A stretch of 64,000 nucleotides of DNA from Latrodectus hesperus (Eukaryota; Arthropoda; Arachnida; Araneae; Theridiidae), in assembly GCA_037975125.1 (NCBI GenBank), contig JAJQOW010000014.1, positions 2,877,286 to 2,941,285 of the forward strand, given 5' to 3'. Of the stretch, positions 51,551 to 63,789 are shown piece after piece. The notes beneath the pieces are model-generated. The model saw only the letters and a program-made list of their open reading frames with translations, searched no databases and had not been told where the DNA came from. A program made the translations under genes and the position numbers. The stretch's first letter is position 1, and each line of letters begins with the position of its first letter.

Positions 51551-51819
51551 TAGATTTCACGCAAACGGAAGAAAATAAAATTTTTTGACTGGTTAATACA
51601 ACTCACCCCATAGAAGAAGAAGCCTCCAAATACACCAATCAAGTCTTTATACTTCCTTCTATCAATCCTTAAATAAAGATTTACTAATTTCTTTTTTAAT
51701 TTTCTCAAATGAATAAATTTTTCAGGTTTAATTTGAAGAGAGTTGAGCATATGTAGAGGGTATTAACACATTTTTGGAACGATTTTGGGGCCGTTTAATT
51801 AACATTTAAAATTTAAAGA

Positions 51820-52900
51820 CTATTTTTTTAAATGTTCGATCTGATAGCCTTTTTTCTGGACTATAAGTCTGCATCGTGATTTCCATGATAGAAGAGATTT
51901 TTGTAAAATTTCCAGGGGTATTGCTTTCCATTCATCTGCTACTACTTTCCAGAGTCCATCTATCGTGGTGGGTTTGCGTTTAGAAAGAACTCTTTTTAAC
52001 AGACCAAAGGCATAAAAGTCCATAGCTGAAACGTCAGGGGACTACACAGGAATATATTGAAAGGGTATATATTCACAATACCTGTATTAGTCTTCATTTC
52101 TTCAAGGAATGCAGTGGTAGTTTTCGAAGTATGACAAGTAGCTTTGTCTTAATGAAGTTTCACTCTTTGAAAGTCTTTGGGATAAAGAAGTGGAATTTCT
52201 TCTGTAAATATTGGGCGTAAAATCTTCTCCAGATAGTAATATGAGTTGATTTTAACATTTTTCTACCCTTTTTATTTTTAATTTCCCATTGTAGGAGAAA
52301 TCTGCGACTATCATAAACCTCTTACTGAATTTTTCATTACATTGACGGAACCAGGTTTGTACATTTTTTTCTCCTCGTTTTCTATAGTAAAAAGAACTTT
52401 TTTTTTGTTGCACTCATTTAGGTAAACCCATGCTTCATCAAGGGTCACAATTTATTTCCATTTATCTCCTTCTAAATGGTTTTCATACAGGATTCTACAA
52501 AATGCTTTGCGTTGAGCCACATGCCTCGGCAAAAGCTGGTGAACACTATGTTTTTTTATCTTTTTTAAGTTGTAAATCTTGATTTATTATTTTATTTATT
52601 GTTGCTACAGATGTATCTAAAGACTTTGCAATTGATTTCTGTGTTGTGGGATTTTCTCTTGTTACCAGGGATTTCACTTTAGAAACAGTATGTACTTTTT
52701 TCGGTTATTCGTTTGGAGTCTTGTTTCCATGTAGAAATAATGATTGACGGTTTTTACTAGTCCAATTAATGATTGTTGTTTATTTTGCACTTAGAAATTT
52801 TAATACCATGCATTTCACTACGTTTTTGAATCCTAGAATAGGAATATTTCTCTTCGGAAAACGCAAAAACATATCCTTCAATCCACATTATTTACATGCG
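51820..52900 (-). pseudogene. Tc1/mariner-superfamily (maT-like) transposase remnant
   Basis: Minus-strand order: RIQKRSEMHGIKISK (HTH start, about 52850), KVHTVSKVKSLVTRENPTTQ, IAKSLDTSVATINKII, then LDEAWVYLNECNKKK-like wording with disruptions (catalytic Asp), a DKATCHTSKTTTAFLEEMKT block (second Asp), PV-stop-SPDVSAMDFYAFGLLKRV (third Asp) and WKSRCRLIVQKKGYQIEHLK. The TAG just before SPDV replaces an expected Gln. Several frames are used. Terminal repeats could not be defined. Confidence 0.78.
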
Positions 52901-53680
52901 ACATTTTGAAAAAAGAATAAATTTAAAAGTAGCAGATGATATTTCTCAGTTCAAATAATAAGTTGTTGAAAAACATTTTTGTTCTAAACCATTTACTTTT
53001 TAAAATTCTAAATCAACATCAAAAAAAACTTAAATTTTCATATTTATTTGCATTAAATTAATAATATTATATAGTGCCATTTTTACAATGAGTTGGTTTC
53101 CGTTGCTATCTTATTTGGTGATTGTGTGATTTTCATTTTGTTCTCCAGATTAAACTTCATGAGATTCTTGCATACTAATTGTTTTCTTAGAAACACTATA
53201 TTTTATTTTATTTTTTTCATGCACCTCTAACTGTAACTGTAAACAACTATCGGCTTTCCCAAACAAACCCTCGAGAATGGAAGGATTGTTGTTTAAAGTT
53301 TATATGAATTAAATTTAAAGTTAAATTTGAATGTATATTTGATCCAGGGATTTTACTACATGCATTTTATTTTTATTATTTATGTATGTTTTGATATGTA
53401 TACATAATTTTTCAGTTTTATTTCACAGATTTTCTTGATAACTCTTGATTTTGAAGTATGTTTTATTTATATTAATTTTTTTTCTGAGTTTGTGATCTTA
53501 TTTATTAACTTTAAACATGCTGTTAAAATATTTTTGTTGATTTATTTTTGATAGTATTTTTTTTTAATTTTTAAATGTTATGCTGTGATAAGTACCTTAT
53601 TTAATGTATAAAAGTTATCTTATTAATTTAATGCAACGAATTTTAATTTACATATAAATGTTTCTAAAAATTTATTGCAG
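52901..53680. other. Intergenic, nothing firm
   Basis: AT-rich except a small GC-richer patch near 53225-53285. It lies upstream of host gene 2, so a promoter or 5' exon could be here, but I see no decisive element. Confidence 0.4.
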
Positions 53681-53701
53681 CCGTTGCTTACCATCATGAA
53701 A
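53681..53701 (+). other. Candidate 21-nt 5' microexon of host gene 2
   Basis: TTTATTGCAG / CCGTTGCTTACCATCATGAAA / GTAAGTAAA is a strong acceptor and donor pair around 21 nt. Joined to the next good acceptor (TTTTAG, exon from 55992), it would create a ten-codon upstream ORF beginning at ATGAAA and ending at TGA before the main ATG at 56022. This is speculative, because splice-like pairs also arise by chance. Confidence 0.3.
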
Positions 53702-54077
53702 GTAAGTAAAATCTTAAACAGTTTTCCTACCAACATTTTTACTTCAATGGTATGTAAAGACACAGTGTATTTATTCAACATATAAATGATGTGAAAAGAA
53801 ATTATTATCGAAAACTTTTAAATATTTTGTAATTTAAAATTACTGTAGTAAAAATTAACTATGTCTGTATAAATGTAGCCTCCACACTTTGGCAAAGCAA
53901 TTTGTATCTGTTGCATTGTGAGCTTTAAAAAAAAATACATCAATACAATTTGAGATAATTTGTAAACATTTAAATATTTGCTTAAAGTGATCCATATTGT
54001 TAAAGGATATTAATTGCAAATATAACTATATATATTAAAGGTTGATCTGTATCATTCATTGCCAGATAAGTTTATTG

Positions 54078-54323
54078 GGCACAGGTGCTGTATAATCCTT
54101 GATTCTAAATCTTTTTGGCGATGAAAAAATGTTGCCAAGATGAGGAATTGTGATGTGCGCAATGACGTATATACTAGGGTTACAAAAATAGAATTTTCTG
54201 CATAATTCTTATAGGTCTCCGTATGTATGACATAATGAAAACGTGGTTGCCAAGATACATAAGAAAATCCGCCAACTCACCAATCTCAGAATTTGGCATC
54301 CTGGATTATACGGCACTTGTGCC
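54078..54323 (-). mobile_element. Long-TIR MITE, copy 2
   Basis: Ends are GGCACAGGTGCTGTATAATC and, read inward from the right, GGCACAAGTGCCGTATAATC, matching at 18 of 20. The centre, ACTAGGGTTACAAAAATAGA..., is the reverse complement of the copy 1 centre. The inverted similarity reaches well into the element (TTGGCGAT.../...CCGCCAA), making it foldable. It is non-coding, 246 bp. Confidence 0.85.
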
Positions 54324-54329
54324 ATTTAC

Positions 54330-56021
54330 TAAACATGGCTTATCTCCAAAAATGAGTTGATATTGATGAAGAAAATTAATTACATGACAGTATGAGTAGT
54401 TTTTTTTAATATTATTGCTATTTCATTCAAACAATTAAATTGCTTTTAATGTTATAAGCAATAATTGATTGAGAAATATAATGTAACAGCACCTTTCTTT
54501 CAATGAAATAAAATTTTGCTGTATTTAGCTGTTTTTTACTCTTTTTAACAGGCAAAATTATTAGTGCACCATCTTTAGTACCAACTTGTTTTAAATTTGC
54601 TTAGCATATAGCTGGTTCAGCTTTGTTTATCTCTCCTCACTCAATTTTTGCACAAAAAAAAATTCAATTGGAATATATTTAATTTAAAATAAAATTTTGA
54701 GCCATTATAATCATATCTACATTGTATTATTTTCGCTTCTCTGTAAGAAACAAATTATTTCTTTTGAATCATAAGCGGGATCATAATGGAAAAGTAGTCA
54801 TATTTTCCCCTCTCTTATCCTCTTTTAATTCATTGTTGACAAGTGAAAAATAAAATTGCATATCATAGTATCTATAACCGGAATCTTTCACATTTTTTAT
54901 TGTTTTTAGTTAATTCCACTTTTTTGAATATTTTTAAATGAATGAAATAAATATACTATTAAAGGTTTTGAATACTTGGCAAGATTGAAATTAAAAGATT
55001 AATTTTTATTCTTATTCTTTAGTGTAAATAAAGTGTTCATGTGACATTAGGTTATGTAAAAGAGAATATTTTACTTAAGTTTTTTACTAAGTATTAAATA
55101 AAAGGGAAATTAAAAATAAAGCACATGTATTTAATTTTCTTTTCATTTATTGTTTGGTAAAGCCTAAAGTTTTACAACTGAAATTGGTTTTATATATAAT
55201 AAAACAATGTATTTACAGAAAAAAATTTATATTAAAATTGACATGAAGATGATGATCTGGGATTGATTTAAGAAATTTAAGTTTAGATCTTAAACTGATT
55301 GGTTCTATTGCAGCAAATAGAAGAATTGCTTTGTTACAAATTGATATCAATTTATCTTTTGTAGCTAAATCTAGTCTTGACAGTGAGTTAAAATCACATA
55401 AAAGTTTTAGCCATGATGTGATTTAATCCATTAACCAATTGATATAACTTGGGTCTGTTAATCCAATTGGTCTGACTCATTTTTTTTTGCGTAATTTTGA
55501 GAAAGTTTTATATAATTTTTTATTATGTATTTGTTAACTTAATTTTTCTCATTTAAATCTTTTATAAGTGAAGCTGAATGGTTAGTACTTGACTTTCAGT
55601 ACAGGGATTCATCTTTTATCTTGAATTTAAATATTTGTATTAAAAGTGTGACTATTTAGCTACAACCCAAATATATCTTGAATTTGATATTATAGCTGTT
55701 CGAAATGTATGTTTATAGCTGTTCTGGATTTTAAGTTATAAATTCTTTGACTCGACAAAGTTGATATAGGACAACTAACAACCTTTACTATGTGAATTTT
55801 TTTGTTGGAATATGTTTCACAGTTTTGAAATCATTGCAAAATATGTTCAAAATAAATTTTTATAACTAAGGATAACTAAATTCTTAGAATTTTTACTTAA
55901 ACATATACATCTTAAAATGTTTTTACAATCTTCTGATATTTATTTTTTAAGATTACTCAATAAAAGACTAATTAATTTTTTCATATTTTAGAAATTATTT
56001 TTGAATAGAAACTTATGAAAA
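54330..56021. other. Upstream of host gene 2, nothing firm
   Basis: AT-rich. The last 30 bases (55992-56021) are probably 5' UTR after a TTTTAG acceptor. No other feature is seen. Confidence 0.4.
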
Positions 56022-59000
56022 ATGTCATCCAATCCTCAAAATATTGCTAATTCATCTAAAGACAAAATTTCTACTAATATTGAGCAAACTGACAACCCAA
56101 ATTCACATAAAATTACTACCTTTTTTCCAGTGTTAGGCGAAGGCCGTGCTAAAATGTGTGCTTCCAAACCTGGTGATACAAAGCAAAAGGAAATTTTACA
56201 AAAACTTAAAGGTAAAGATACAATGTCATTGAGACCTAAAAATCAAGATACTAAATCAGGAAGTGAACAAAATCTTAAAGCTGAACTAGTTTCTGAAACA
56301 AAAGAAAAATTGCGAGGAAATATTATGTCTGCTTTAAAAACACCTTTAAGTCAGGTTCTAAGGAGAAATCTTGAAGCTTCTGATAATAAAAAAGATGAAT
56401 CTGATAAATCATCTCAAAATTCAAAAAAATCCTCATCAGCTACAAATAAGTCACAAAATGAATATAATATTTTGGAAAAAAAGGAATCTGGGAGTGAAAG
56501 TTCTGTTGTTGAAAGATTGAGACCTAATCAAAAAGCAAAAAAAAGTTTTCCAGAAACAGAATTACTTATGTCATTAAGAAGATCACAGAAACAACCTTCA
56601 AATGCAGCAAAATCTTTCACATCAGTCTTACGATCAGGTTTAAAGAAAAATGCTGAGGGTAATTCTACTTCAACTGACAAAAAGAAAGATGGAGGTGATT
56701 CTAGTGAAGCTGCTGCAAACAGAGTTGCTTCTGGTACAAGAATTTCAACACAGTTGACTTTCTCTAATTCTATTACAACATCATCCCCTGTTGAGGATGC
56801 TGAACATGCAATTTCAAATCAAAGCAGTAATTCTAGTGGTAAATTTAAAAAAAATCGTAAGAGACAAAGACACTTTCGAGGTGCAACTTATGGCTTATTT
56901 CTGTCTAAAAAGAAACGAAAAATAGTTAAAACTGTAGATGAATCGAAAGATGATAATTGCAGTCTTGCTGGTACAGAGAACAGTAGTTACTTAGATTCAG
57001 ATGAAGGTAACAGTCTCATGAGTGAAGATATGTATACACCATCTGAAAAATCATTGGCTGATGAAGAGCATAATCCTGATTCACAGAATTCTCCTATGTT
57101 AACATCTGCAGAACAAAAACATGATACTTCTGAATTAAACACAGAAAATGTTGCAAAAATTGAAGAAGATACACAGCTAGAAGATGGTCAGTGTATTAAA
57201 ACAGAAGAGAATGTAGTCCAGCCCTTAGAAATAAGTGAGTGTAATCAGTCTAATCAAGACACAGCTGATGTTCAAGATTCAAATGACATGCAGTGGGAAG
57301 ATTCAAACAATATTGAATCTGAAAAACAATTTTCTTCAGCTACTCTTAAGACTTCTCAGTATGATGATATTAGTAATGAAAGTTTTTCCAACTCTTGTAA
57401 AGAATCTCTTGTTGAAAATTCAGACTGCAAATTAACAGAAATATTGCCTGAAACTACTGATAAACAAGATACAGATGCCATGGAAGTTTCTCAGAAAGTT
57501 GATTCTTCATCTCTTACGATAGTTAAAGAAGAAGTACCTGAAGCTTGTGAGGATAATATAGATGCAACTGTGTATTCTGATGATCATGATGAGAAGCTAA
57601 CAAGCACACCATATACTCATGATCAAGATGAAAAACAAACAACAGCATTATATTCTTATGATCAAGATGAAAAACATGCAGCTGAAGCATTTTCTGATGA
57701 TCAGGATGAAAAGCATATAACTGAAGTATTTTCTGATGATCAAGATGAAAAGCATGCAACTGAAGTATTTTATGATGATCAAGATGAAAAGCATACAACT
57801 GAAGTATTTTATGATGATCAAGATGAAAAACATACAGCACCTGTATATTCTGATGATCAAGATGAAAAGAATACTACTCCAGTCTATTCTGATGACCAAG
57901 ATGAAAAAAACAATACTCCAGTCTATTCTGATGACCAAGATGAGAAAAACAATACTCCAAATTATTCTGATGATCAAGATGAAAAGCATACAACTGGATC
58001 TGTGAAAAGTGGAGATGAACAAGATAATGAAAATGTATTTTCACCTGAACAAAGTCCAGAAATAAAAGGTAATTTGCACTTTTTCTCTGAATATTATGAT
58101 AAATTCTATGATTCTATTAGATTTTTCAAATAACATATCTCAATAATAAAATCAAATCAGTTAATTGATTTTTTCATTTATAGTTGCAATATCATAAATA
58201 TGAACGGAAAAGATATCTATATGATTGAAAAATTTAATATTTCCTTTTTAAAAACCAATATCTAGTAAAATCTTTCCTTAATAAGTTACTCTTTTATCAT
58301 TGTTTATTAATTGAATCTTTTTCTTGTTCAATAAATGTTCTTTCTATTCATTCACTGTATATAGCATTTATTTTGCTGCATAACTATGTGCATATTCTTG
58401 TAAAAGTAGGCAATTTTAGAAATATTTCTTTTTACCTTAATGAAGCATTATCTAAATGATATCTTTTTATTAGAATTATACTTCTCTCAATTGTCAATTT
58501 ATAAGATATTAGATTTGATAAGTGCACTAAAATTAACTAATGATTTATGATGTTGTCTAAATGATGTTTTAATGATGTCAACTAATGATATTATTATTTT
58601 TTTTCAAAATTTTTTGTTGTATGTTTCCACATGCTAAAATTAAAATTGTCTGGCTTTAGTATAGCACATGTGTCACTAATTCACCAATTGTGATATTGAA
58701 TGTTCAATTTTTTCTTAAATGTACTATAATACTGCTTATTTTCCTGAATAAAGTCCAAAAATTAAAGGCTTATGACATTTAACAGCGTTGTACTTTTTTA
58801 TTTTTTTTTCTAACAATTTAACTACAAAATTTATAGTATGCTAAATTACTTGAATTACTTTTAAAATCTTCTTAAACTTTCTAGAGATATAGATGAATGC
58901 AGTTCTGTCTTATACTACCTCCTTAAAATATAACTCTGTTTTATGACTTTGCAAACATAATTGTATTAAAAATATACATAGAAATCAATAGGAAGATAAA

Positions 59001-62000
59001 GAACATTTTACTGTGTGTTATTTATATATTAATACTGAACTAAATGATTAGTAAAAATATTTATTATAGGCATTAATATCAAGCAAAGAAAATACTAATT
59101 TCAAAGTCGGTTTTATAACCAAGTAAAAAATAAATGCAACTGAATAGCATTAAATTGCTTTGTTTCTGTCTAGTAGATAACTGAACAGTTGATTTGAGAA
59201 ACCTGAATTTATGTTTAGTTTTTGATTGCATTCTTTGTGTATTTATGTAATATTTTACGGATACATATCTTGGTTTTTAAAAAACATTCTTATGAGAAAA
59301 ATTACAGATATTTTACAAATTTACTGATATAAAATTAACATATTTCTTGGTATTATTCCCCATTTAGAGAAACTAACAAATGAATATTTTATAGAAACTT
59401 ATGAATTTGGAAATCAACATCATTTATAGTGTATATTTCTTGTAGAGATATTTACAAATGTGCACTTACACATGCACTTAAATTTTGTGGCATATGTTAT
59501 TTTTATTATTCATAAACTTAATAATAAATTATAATACTTGCTACAAACACAGTTTATATTTATTACTTTGAAAAATACATTTTGAATTTTTATAATTCAC
59601 ATTTTTTACTGTAGTTTTAATATTAGTAATATTTGGTTCAAACTAAATTTTTTCAAAATTTATTATAAATATTTTTAGATAATTATATATTGATTTCTAC
59701 TGTGTAAGTACCCTGCATTATAAATGAAAATCATAAAATGTATTTCAACATAAAACATTAAATTGATTTAAAATTTTGAAATTTTTGCTATTTCTTTATG
59801 TTGTATAAATAATTTACTTTTGATAATAGATCCAAGTGATGCCCATTCAACAATTGCAACATGCGTGAAATCTAGACAACGAATCAAGAGACGTTTTACT
59901 GATGATATTGTGGATACAGAAATGGGCTTATTATCAATAAACCCATCTATACCTGCTTCTCGTAAGACAGCAGCTCCTAGACCAGACCCTCCACAAGGTA
60001 AGTCAAATTATTTAAATAATTTTACTAAAAAATAAAAATAGTAAATTGATGTATTCTATTTTTTTCTTTTATAGATGTGATTGAAACTTTTCAATCTGTT
60101 ACACACAGTGAAGCAAAAAAAGGACCTATCACAAAAATTGAATGCATTGTAAGTATTGTAAATAGTGTTAAATTTAGCCCATAGGTGTTTCTTTTATTAT
60201 TTATTTTACAAAAATTTTAGAAGTAAATTAGTAAATAACTCAAAATTCTGTTTCAGAAATAATTTCTGGTTAAGAGATGTTCTTACTAGTGATAGTTCAA
60301 AAGTAATTCAAGCATTTAATTATTATCAGTGTATAAGTAGTTTGACATCCATAGAATGAGATTCACTTATCTTCATAAAATCACTTGTGAGCATGATTAA
60401 ATCAGCTACAAGACCATCCTTTTTAAAACTTATAAATCTGTTATTACTTTTGAATTGGTAGTTTTTCAAAAATTCAGTTAAAATTGAGGTTAAAAACAAA
60501 GTGCCTTGTTTTTTTTCAATGGTCTGTAGGTTTTTTCCATTCTTCTTCAGCACGACAGTAGTGGGTGGGTCAAAGCTCTCCTTGAGAACACTCCTCCATT
60601 GTGTTCTCCGGGAGGTGCAATCAGTTCATCTAAGTTTGGGCTGACCCCTAGATCTGCAATAGGCCTATAATTAAAAATTCTTGAAGTCAAAGACGAGGGG
60701 TCCATTCAACAGATATGTTCCGCAAATCGCAAGCAACATATTTTAATATAATCGACGATATCAGCTTCCTTTAAAAGTCTGTAGAGCTCGAAATTGTATG
60801 TGTGCCTCCAAACTCCATTCTCATTTACAGCACCAAAAATCTTTCTTAGGACTTTTCATTCAAATATTACTATTTAATTTGACTGAGTCTTTGTCAGAGT
60901 CCAGGTTTCACATCCATAAGTAAGAACAGGTCTTATGATGGTTTTGTATAGCAGGATTTTCGTAGATCTTTTGATCAGTTTTGATTTTATGAAAGTTCCC
61001 AGTCCATATAAGCAGCGATTTGCAGCAAGAATTCTTCTCTTTACTTCAGAACTTATGTCATTATAAGAATCAATGTTTAAACCTAGATATGTAAAATTGT
61101 CAACCAGTTCAACTTTAAGATTTTCAACTTGAAAGGTCCCAGGGCTCACAGATGATTTCACCACCGGCATATATTTGGTTTTGTCAACATTAATGTTAAG
61201 ATGCATTTTTTCTGCAGATGTCTTGTGTGAGCTGAAAGCCTTTATTAGGGCACTTTTTGTTCTTGAGATTGTGACTAAATCGACGGCATATACAGATTTA
61301 GTGAAAATAGTGGCCCTTGTGTTAATGCCAGAGTCATGAATGATACACTTGAGAGTCAAATTAAACAGTAGACATGCAAGGGCATTGCCCTGCCTTACTC
61401 CATCTTGAATTTTAAAGTAGTCTGTGAGGACTACCTGACAGCTTTATGCAAGAAAGGGTACGAGTCACGGTTGATTTGATAAGCTGCACATATTTACTTG
61501 GCATACCTAGCTCTTGAATAGCTACAAGTAAGGACTCACAATCAACACTGTCATAGGCTGATTTGAAATCAACAAATAAATAGTGAAGATCAATATTGAA
61601 CTCTAACTTTTTCCTGTGTTTGACATAGATTAAAGATTTGTTTGGAGGTGGACTTACCCTTTCTGAACCGGCACTGATATCCTCCTACTACACTATCAAC
61701 CCACAGAGAAATTCTGTTGAAGAGGATTATCGAGAAAATTTTATAGATGCTGTTCAGAAGGATAATACTTCGGTAGTTACCACAGTTTTTAGGATCTCCC
61801 TTTTTGTGGATTGGACGGATGATGCTAAGGATCAAATCAGAGGATATAAATTCATCATTCCAGATATAGAGAATAATTTTATGAATTTGTTCCACTAGTA
61901 GTCTTCCTCCATACCTGTAGAGTTCAGCTGGAATTCTATAAGGACCAGATGCCTTGCTTAGCTTTCAGGTTTTTTTCCATTACTATGCAATTATTAACGT

Positions 62001-62812
62001 ATAAAGGACGTCAAATGTTGGGAGTAATTAAAAAATTGCAATGGTTGTCCATGCATAATAAATGGTATAAAAAAATTTTGGGTTTGGATTTTTTTTAAAA
62101 ATTTATTTTTTATATTTATGAATATCAAATATCAATGTAAAAAATAAAGAGTTTTGAAACAATATATGGCTTTTTAATTTTAAAATTCTTTTTCTAGCAC
62201 ATACTTTTTAGCTTAGAGTGAATGAGGACATTGTCAGAAATTGAAATAATTGTTGGTTGTGAATATTTTTGCTTAAAAAATATTAAATATGGCAAAAAAA
62301 AAAAAAAATCTGAGTAAATTATTTAAAAATTTGATGCAAATTGGGGAATTACTTAGAATGATAAATGTAATAACAAATTGTAGTTAATTTGTCATTTTAT
62401 ATCATAATTAGTGAATTTAAAATTTGGAAAATTATGCGAAAGTTTAATGTGTTAATGGTTCTGTCTAGAAAAATATCTATAAATTAGAAGGAGTAAATAT
62501 TTTACGCATAGTATATTGTTGAATTTTTTGTCTTGTTTATTTTTTATTTTCTCTTACAAAATGATATATTATGTAGTAAAACATTTTATAATGATTTTAA
62601 ACTAATTGTGTTCTGATTAATTTATTTTGAAATATATTTATGTGTAAATTTGTTTTATAAGTAATTGAAATTAAAAAAAATATATGAATTAGTTTAATAG
62701 CCGTCAACCTCCAGTTATGTCTTGTACTTGTGAAGGAGATACTTATGAAGCAAATTTAGGTAGTGATGATGAGGGAGTTTTTTGCCAAGCTGTTGATTCC
62801 ATTGATGATAAG
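56022..62812 (+). CDS. Unrecognised nuclear protein with DDQDEK repeats, 5' part
   Basis: Four exons join in phase: 56022-58068, 59830-59997, 60075-60148 and 62693-62812, for 803 codons. The gene continues past the window. The first exon is Lys/Ser/Asp/Glu/Asn-rich and probably disordered. Visible items are HKITTFFPVL at 29-38 (PIP-box-like, without the usual Gln), SLRPK/SLRRSQK motifs, basic KFKKNRKRQRHFRG near 277-290, KKKRKIVK near 297-304 (SV40-type NLS), a long acidic tract, then eleven 13-residue repeats (about 518-660). The later exons are better ordered: RQRIKRRFTDDIVD, then PPVMSCTCEGDTYEANLGSD and DEGVFCQAVDSIDDK, which may start a folded domain that lies mostly outside. Donors are GTAATT, GTAAGT, GTAAGT and GTAAGC. 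The acceptor of exon 4 (TGAATTAG) has a weak pyrimidine tract. I do not recognise the family and assign no function beyond probable nuclear location. Confidence 0.85.
57573..58001 (+). repeat. Eleven 39-bp coding repeats (YSDDQDEKHTTPV)
   Basis: Eleven consecutive 13-residue units, consensus (Y/F)(S/Y)DDQDEK(H/N)(T/A)T(E/P)V, exactly 39 bp each. Outer units are more diverged (YSDDHDEKLTSTP first, YSDDQDEKHTTGS last), and inner neighbours are nearly identical. That is the pattern of slippage or unequal exchange. DDQDEK is constant or nearly so throughout. Confidence 0.95.
58134..59829. other. Intron 1 of host gene 2
   Basis: Intron, from the GTAATT donor at 58069, with AT-rich sequence. If this donor is skipped, the exon 1 frame would end at 58133 after 21 further codons, so a short alternative 3' end is possible. 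Confidence 0.5.
59830..59997 (+). CDS. Host gene 2, exon 2
   Basis: 168 bp, AATAG acceptor and GTAAGT donor. It reads DPSDAHSTIATCVKSRQRIK then RRFTDDIVDTEMGLLSINPS. It is basic and conserved-looking, unlike exon 1. Confidence 0.8.
60075..60148 (+). CDS. Host gene 2, exon 3
   Basis: 74 bp, TTTTATAG acceptor and GTAAGT donor. It reads VIETFQSVTHSEAKKGPITK then IECI after completing the split Asp codon. Phase 0 at its end. Confidence 0.8.
60355..61965 (-). pseudogene. Antisense LINE (RTE-like) reverse transcriptase remnant
   Basis: Minus-strand order: ASGPYRIPAELYRYGGRLLV, LILSIIRPIHKKGDPKNCGN then YRSIILLNSIYKIFS, VVGGYQCRFRKGKSTSKQIF, LFVDFKSAYDSVDCESLL (RT motif A), IQDGVRQGNALACLLFN, VYAVDLVTISRTKSAL (motif C, normally YADD), FTYLGLNIDSYNDISSEV, RPVLTYGCETWTLTK, then the degraded C-terminal stretch with WRSVLKESFDPPTTVVLKK. 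The first catalytic Asp of motif C is Val. There is no endonuclease domain, so it is 5'-truncated. It sits in the intron between exons 3 and 4 of host gene 2. The RTE-like assignment is from wording only. Confidence 0.85.
61966..62692. other. Intron 3 of host gene 2, right part
   Basis: AT-rich, with an A-run near 62293. Nothing else is seen. Confidence 0.5.
62693..62812 (+). CDS. Host gene 2, exon 4 (last in window)
   Basis: 120 bp, 40 codons, with three Cys (SCTCE, FCQA). The alternative AG eight bases downstream gives a frame that stops soon, which supports this acceptor. Donor GTAAGC. The phase matches exon 3. Confidence 0.72.
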
Positions 62813-63785
62813 GTAAGCCTGATAAAAAATTGTCTTTATTTTTGTGTATAATTACTCTTTTAAAAATTGCCTTTTTTTAATCAATGCTGACTGTATTTAA
62901 TGTTGTTTCCTATTTAAATTTTTGTATTACAAAAATTATTTTTTTATAGTAAGGAATAAAATTTTTTAAGTAGACACTCAATTCTTGTTTTCATATGAAA
63001 TATTAAAATTTTAATGGGAAAATTATGTATGCCACAGTAAGATATTTATACAACAATATAAGTTTAATGTATAAAGAAATATGAGAAAAGGAATAATGGT
63101 AACTAATGATCAATAACATTTACTTAATTAGAAGTTTCTTATATTTAATGATACCTATGTTTATCAATTATTGTATTGACAACTTTCTTAATGTTAAACA
63201 TTTAATATAATAATTGTTCTCATGAAGTTTGCAATATTTTTTACTGCAATACTTGTTTTAGATATAATGAAACTAGAAAGGAAAAATAATTTTGTGTCAT
63301 GTATTAATAATTAAAAATCGTTAAGTTGGTATTAGATTAATGGCATGTTTTTTTTTCTATTTAATAATATCTAGGGGAACAGAGGCTATCCTTTGACAAC
63401 ATGTAGGGCTTAGATTTGCAGATAAAAGAAATTTCAGAGCATAGATTTCAAATGTGCTTAAGACATTCAGTTTAGCACTTTAGGAACTATTTCTGTTTCA
63501 TCATGATTATCTTATATCATTGCTTAGTTATTGAATATTTCAATGAAGTTTATTGTGCGTTGTATTGTACGATAATATCGATTTTTCAGTTAAAAATTTA
63601 AAGTTTTTCAATAAATATAATTATTAAGAACTCATTAAATAAGAGGAAAAGTAAATTTTGAGGGCCATTAAATATGATTAAATATTGGTAAATTATTTTC
63701 TTAATTTTTGTATATTTTTAATTGATTTATATAAAAGAAAATTCATAAATTCAAGTTAACATTAAAAAATAAAGCAGGAGTTATT
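62813..63785. other. Intron of host gene 2, nothing seen
   Basis: AT-rich sequence after the exon 4 donor. No further exon could be recognised before the window ends. Confidence 0.5.
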
Positions 63786-63789
63786 GACG

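Noticed and set aside
57523..58022. Minus-strand and alternate-frame ORFs over the 39-bp repeats
   Set aside because: They are shadows of the repeat array in host gene 2; the 39-bp period keeps every frame open.
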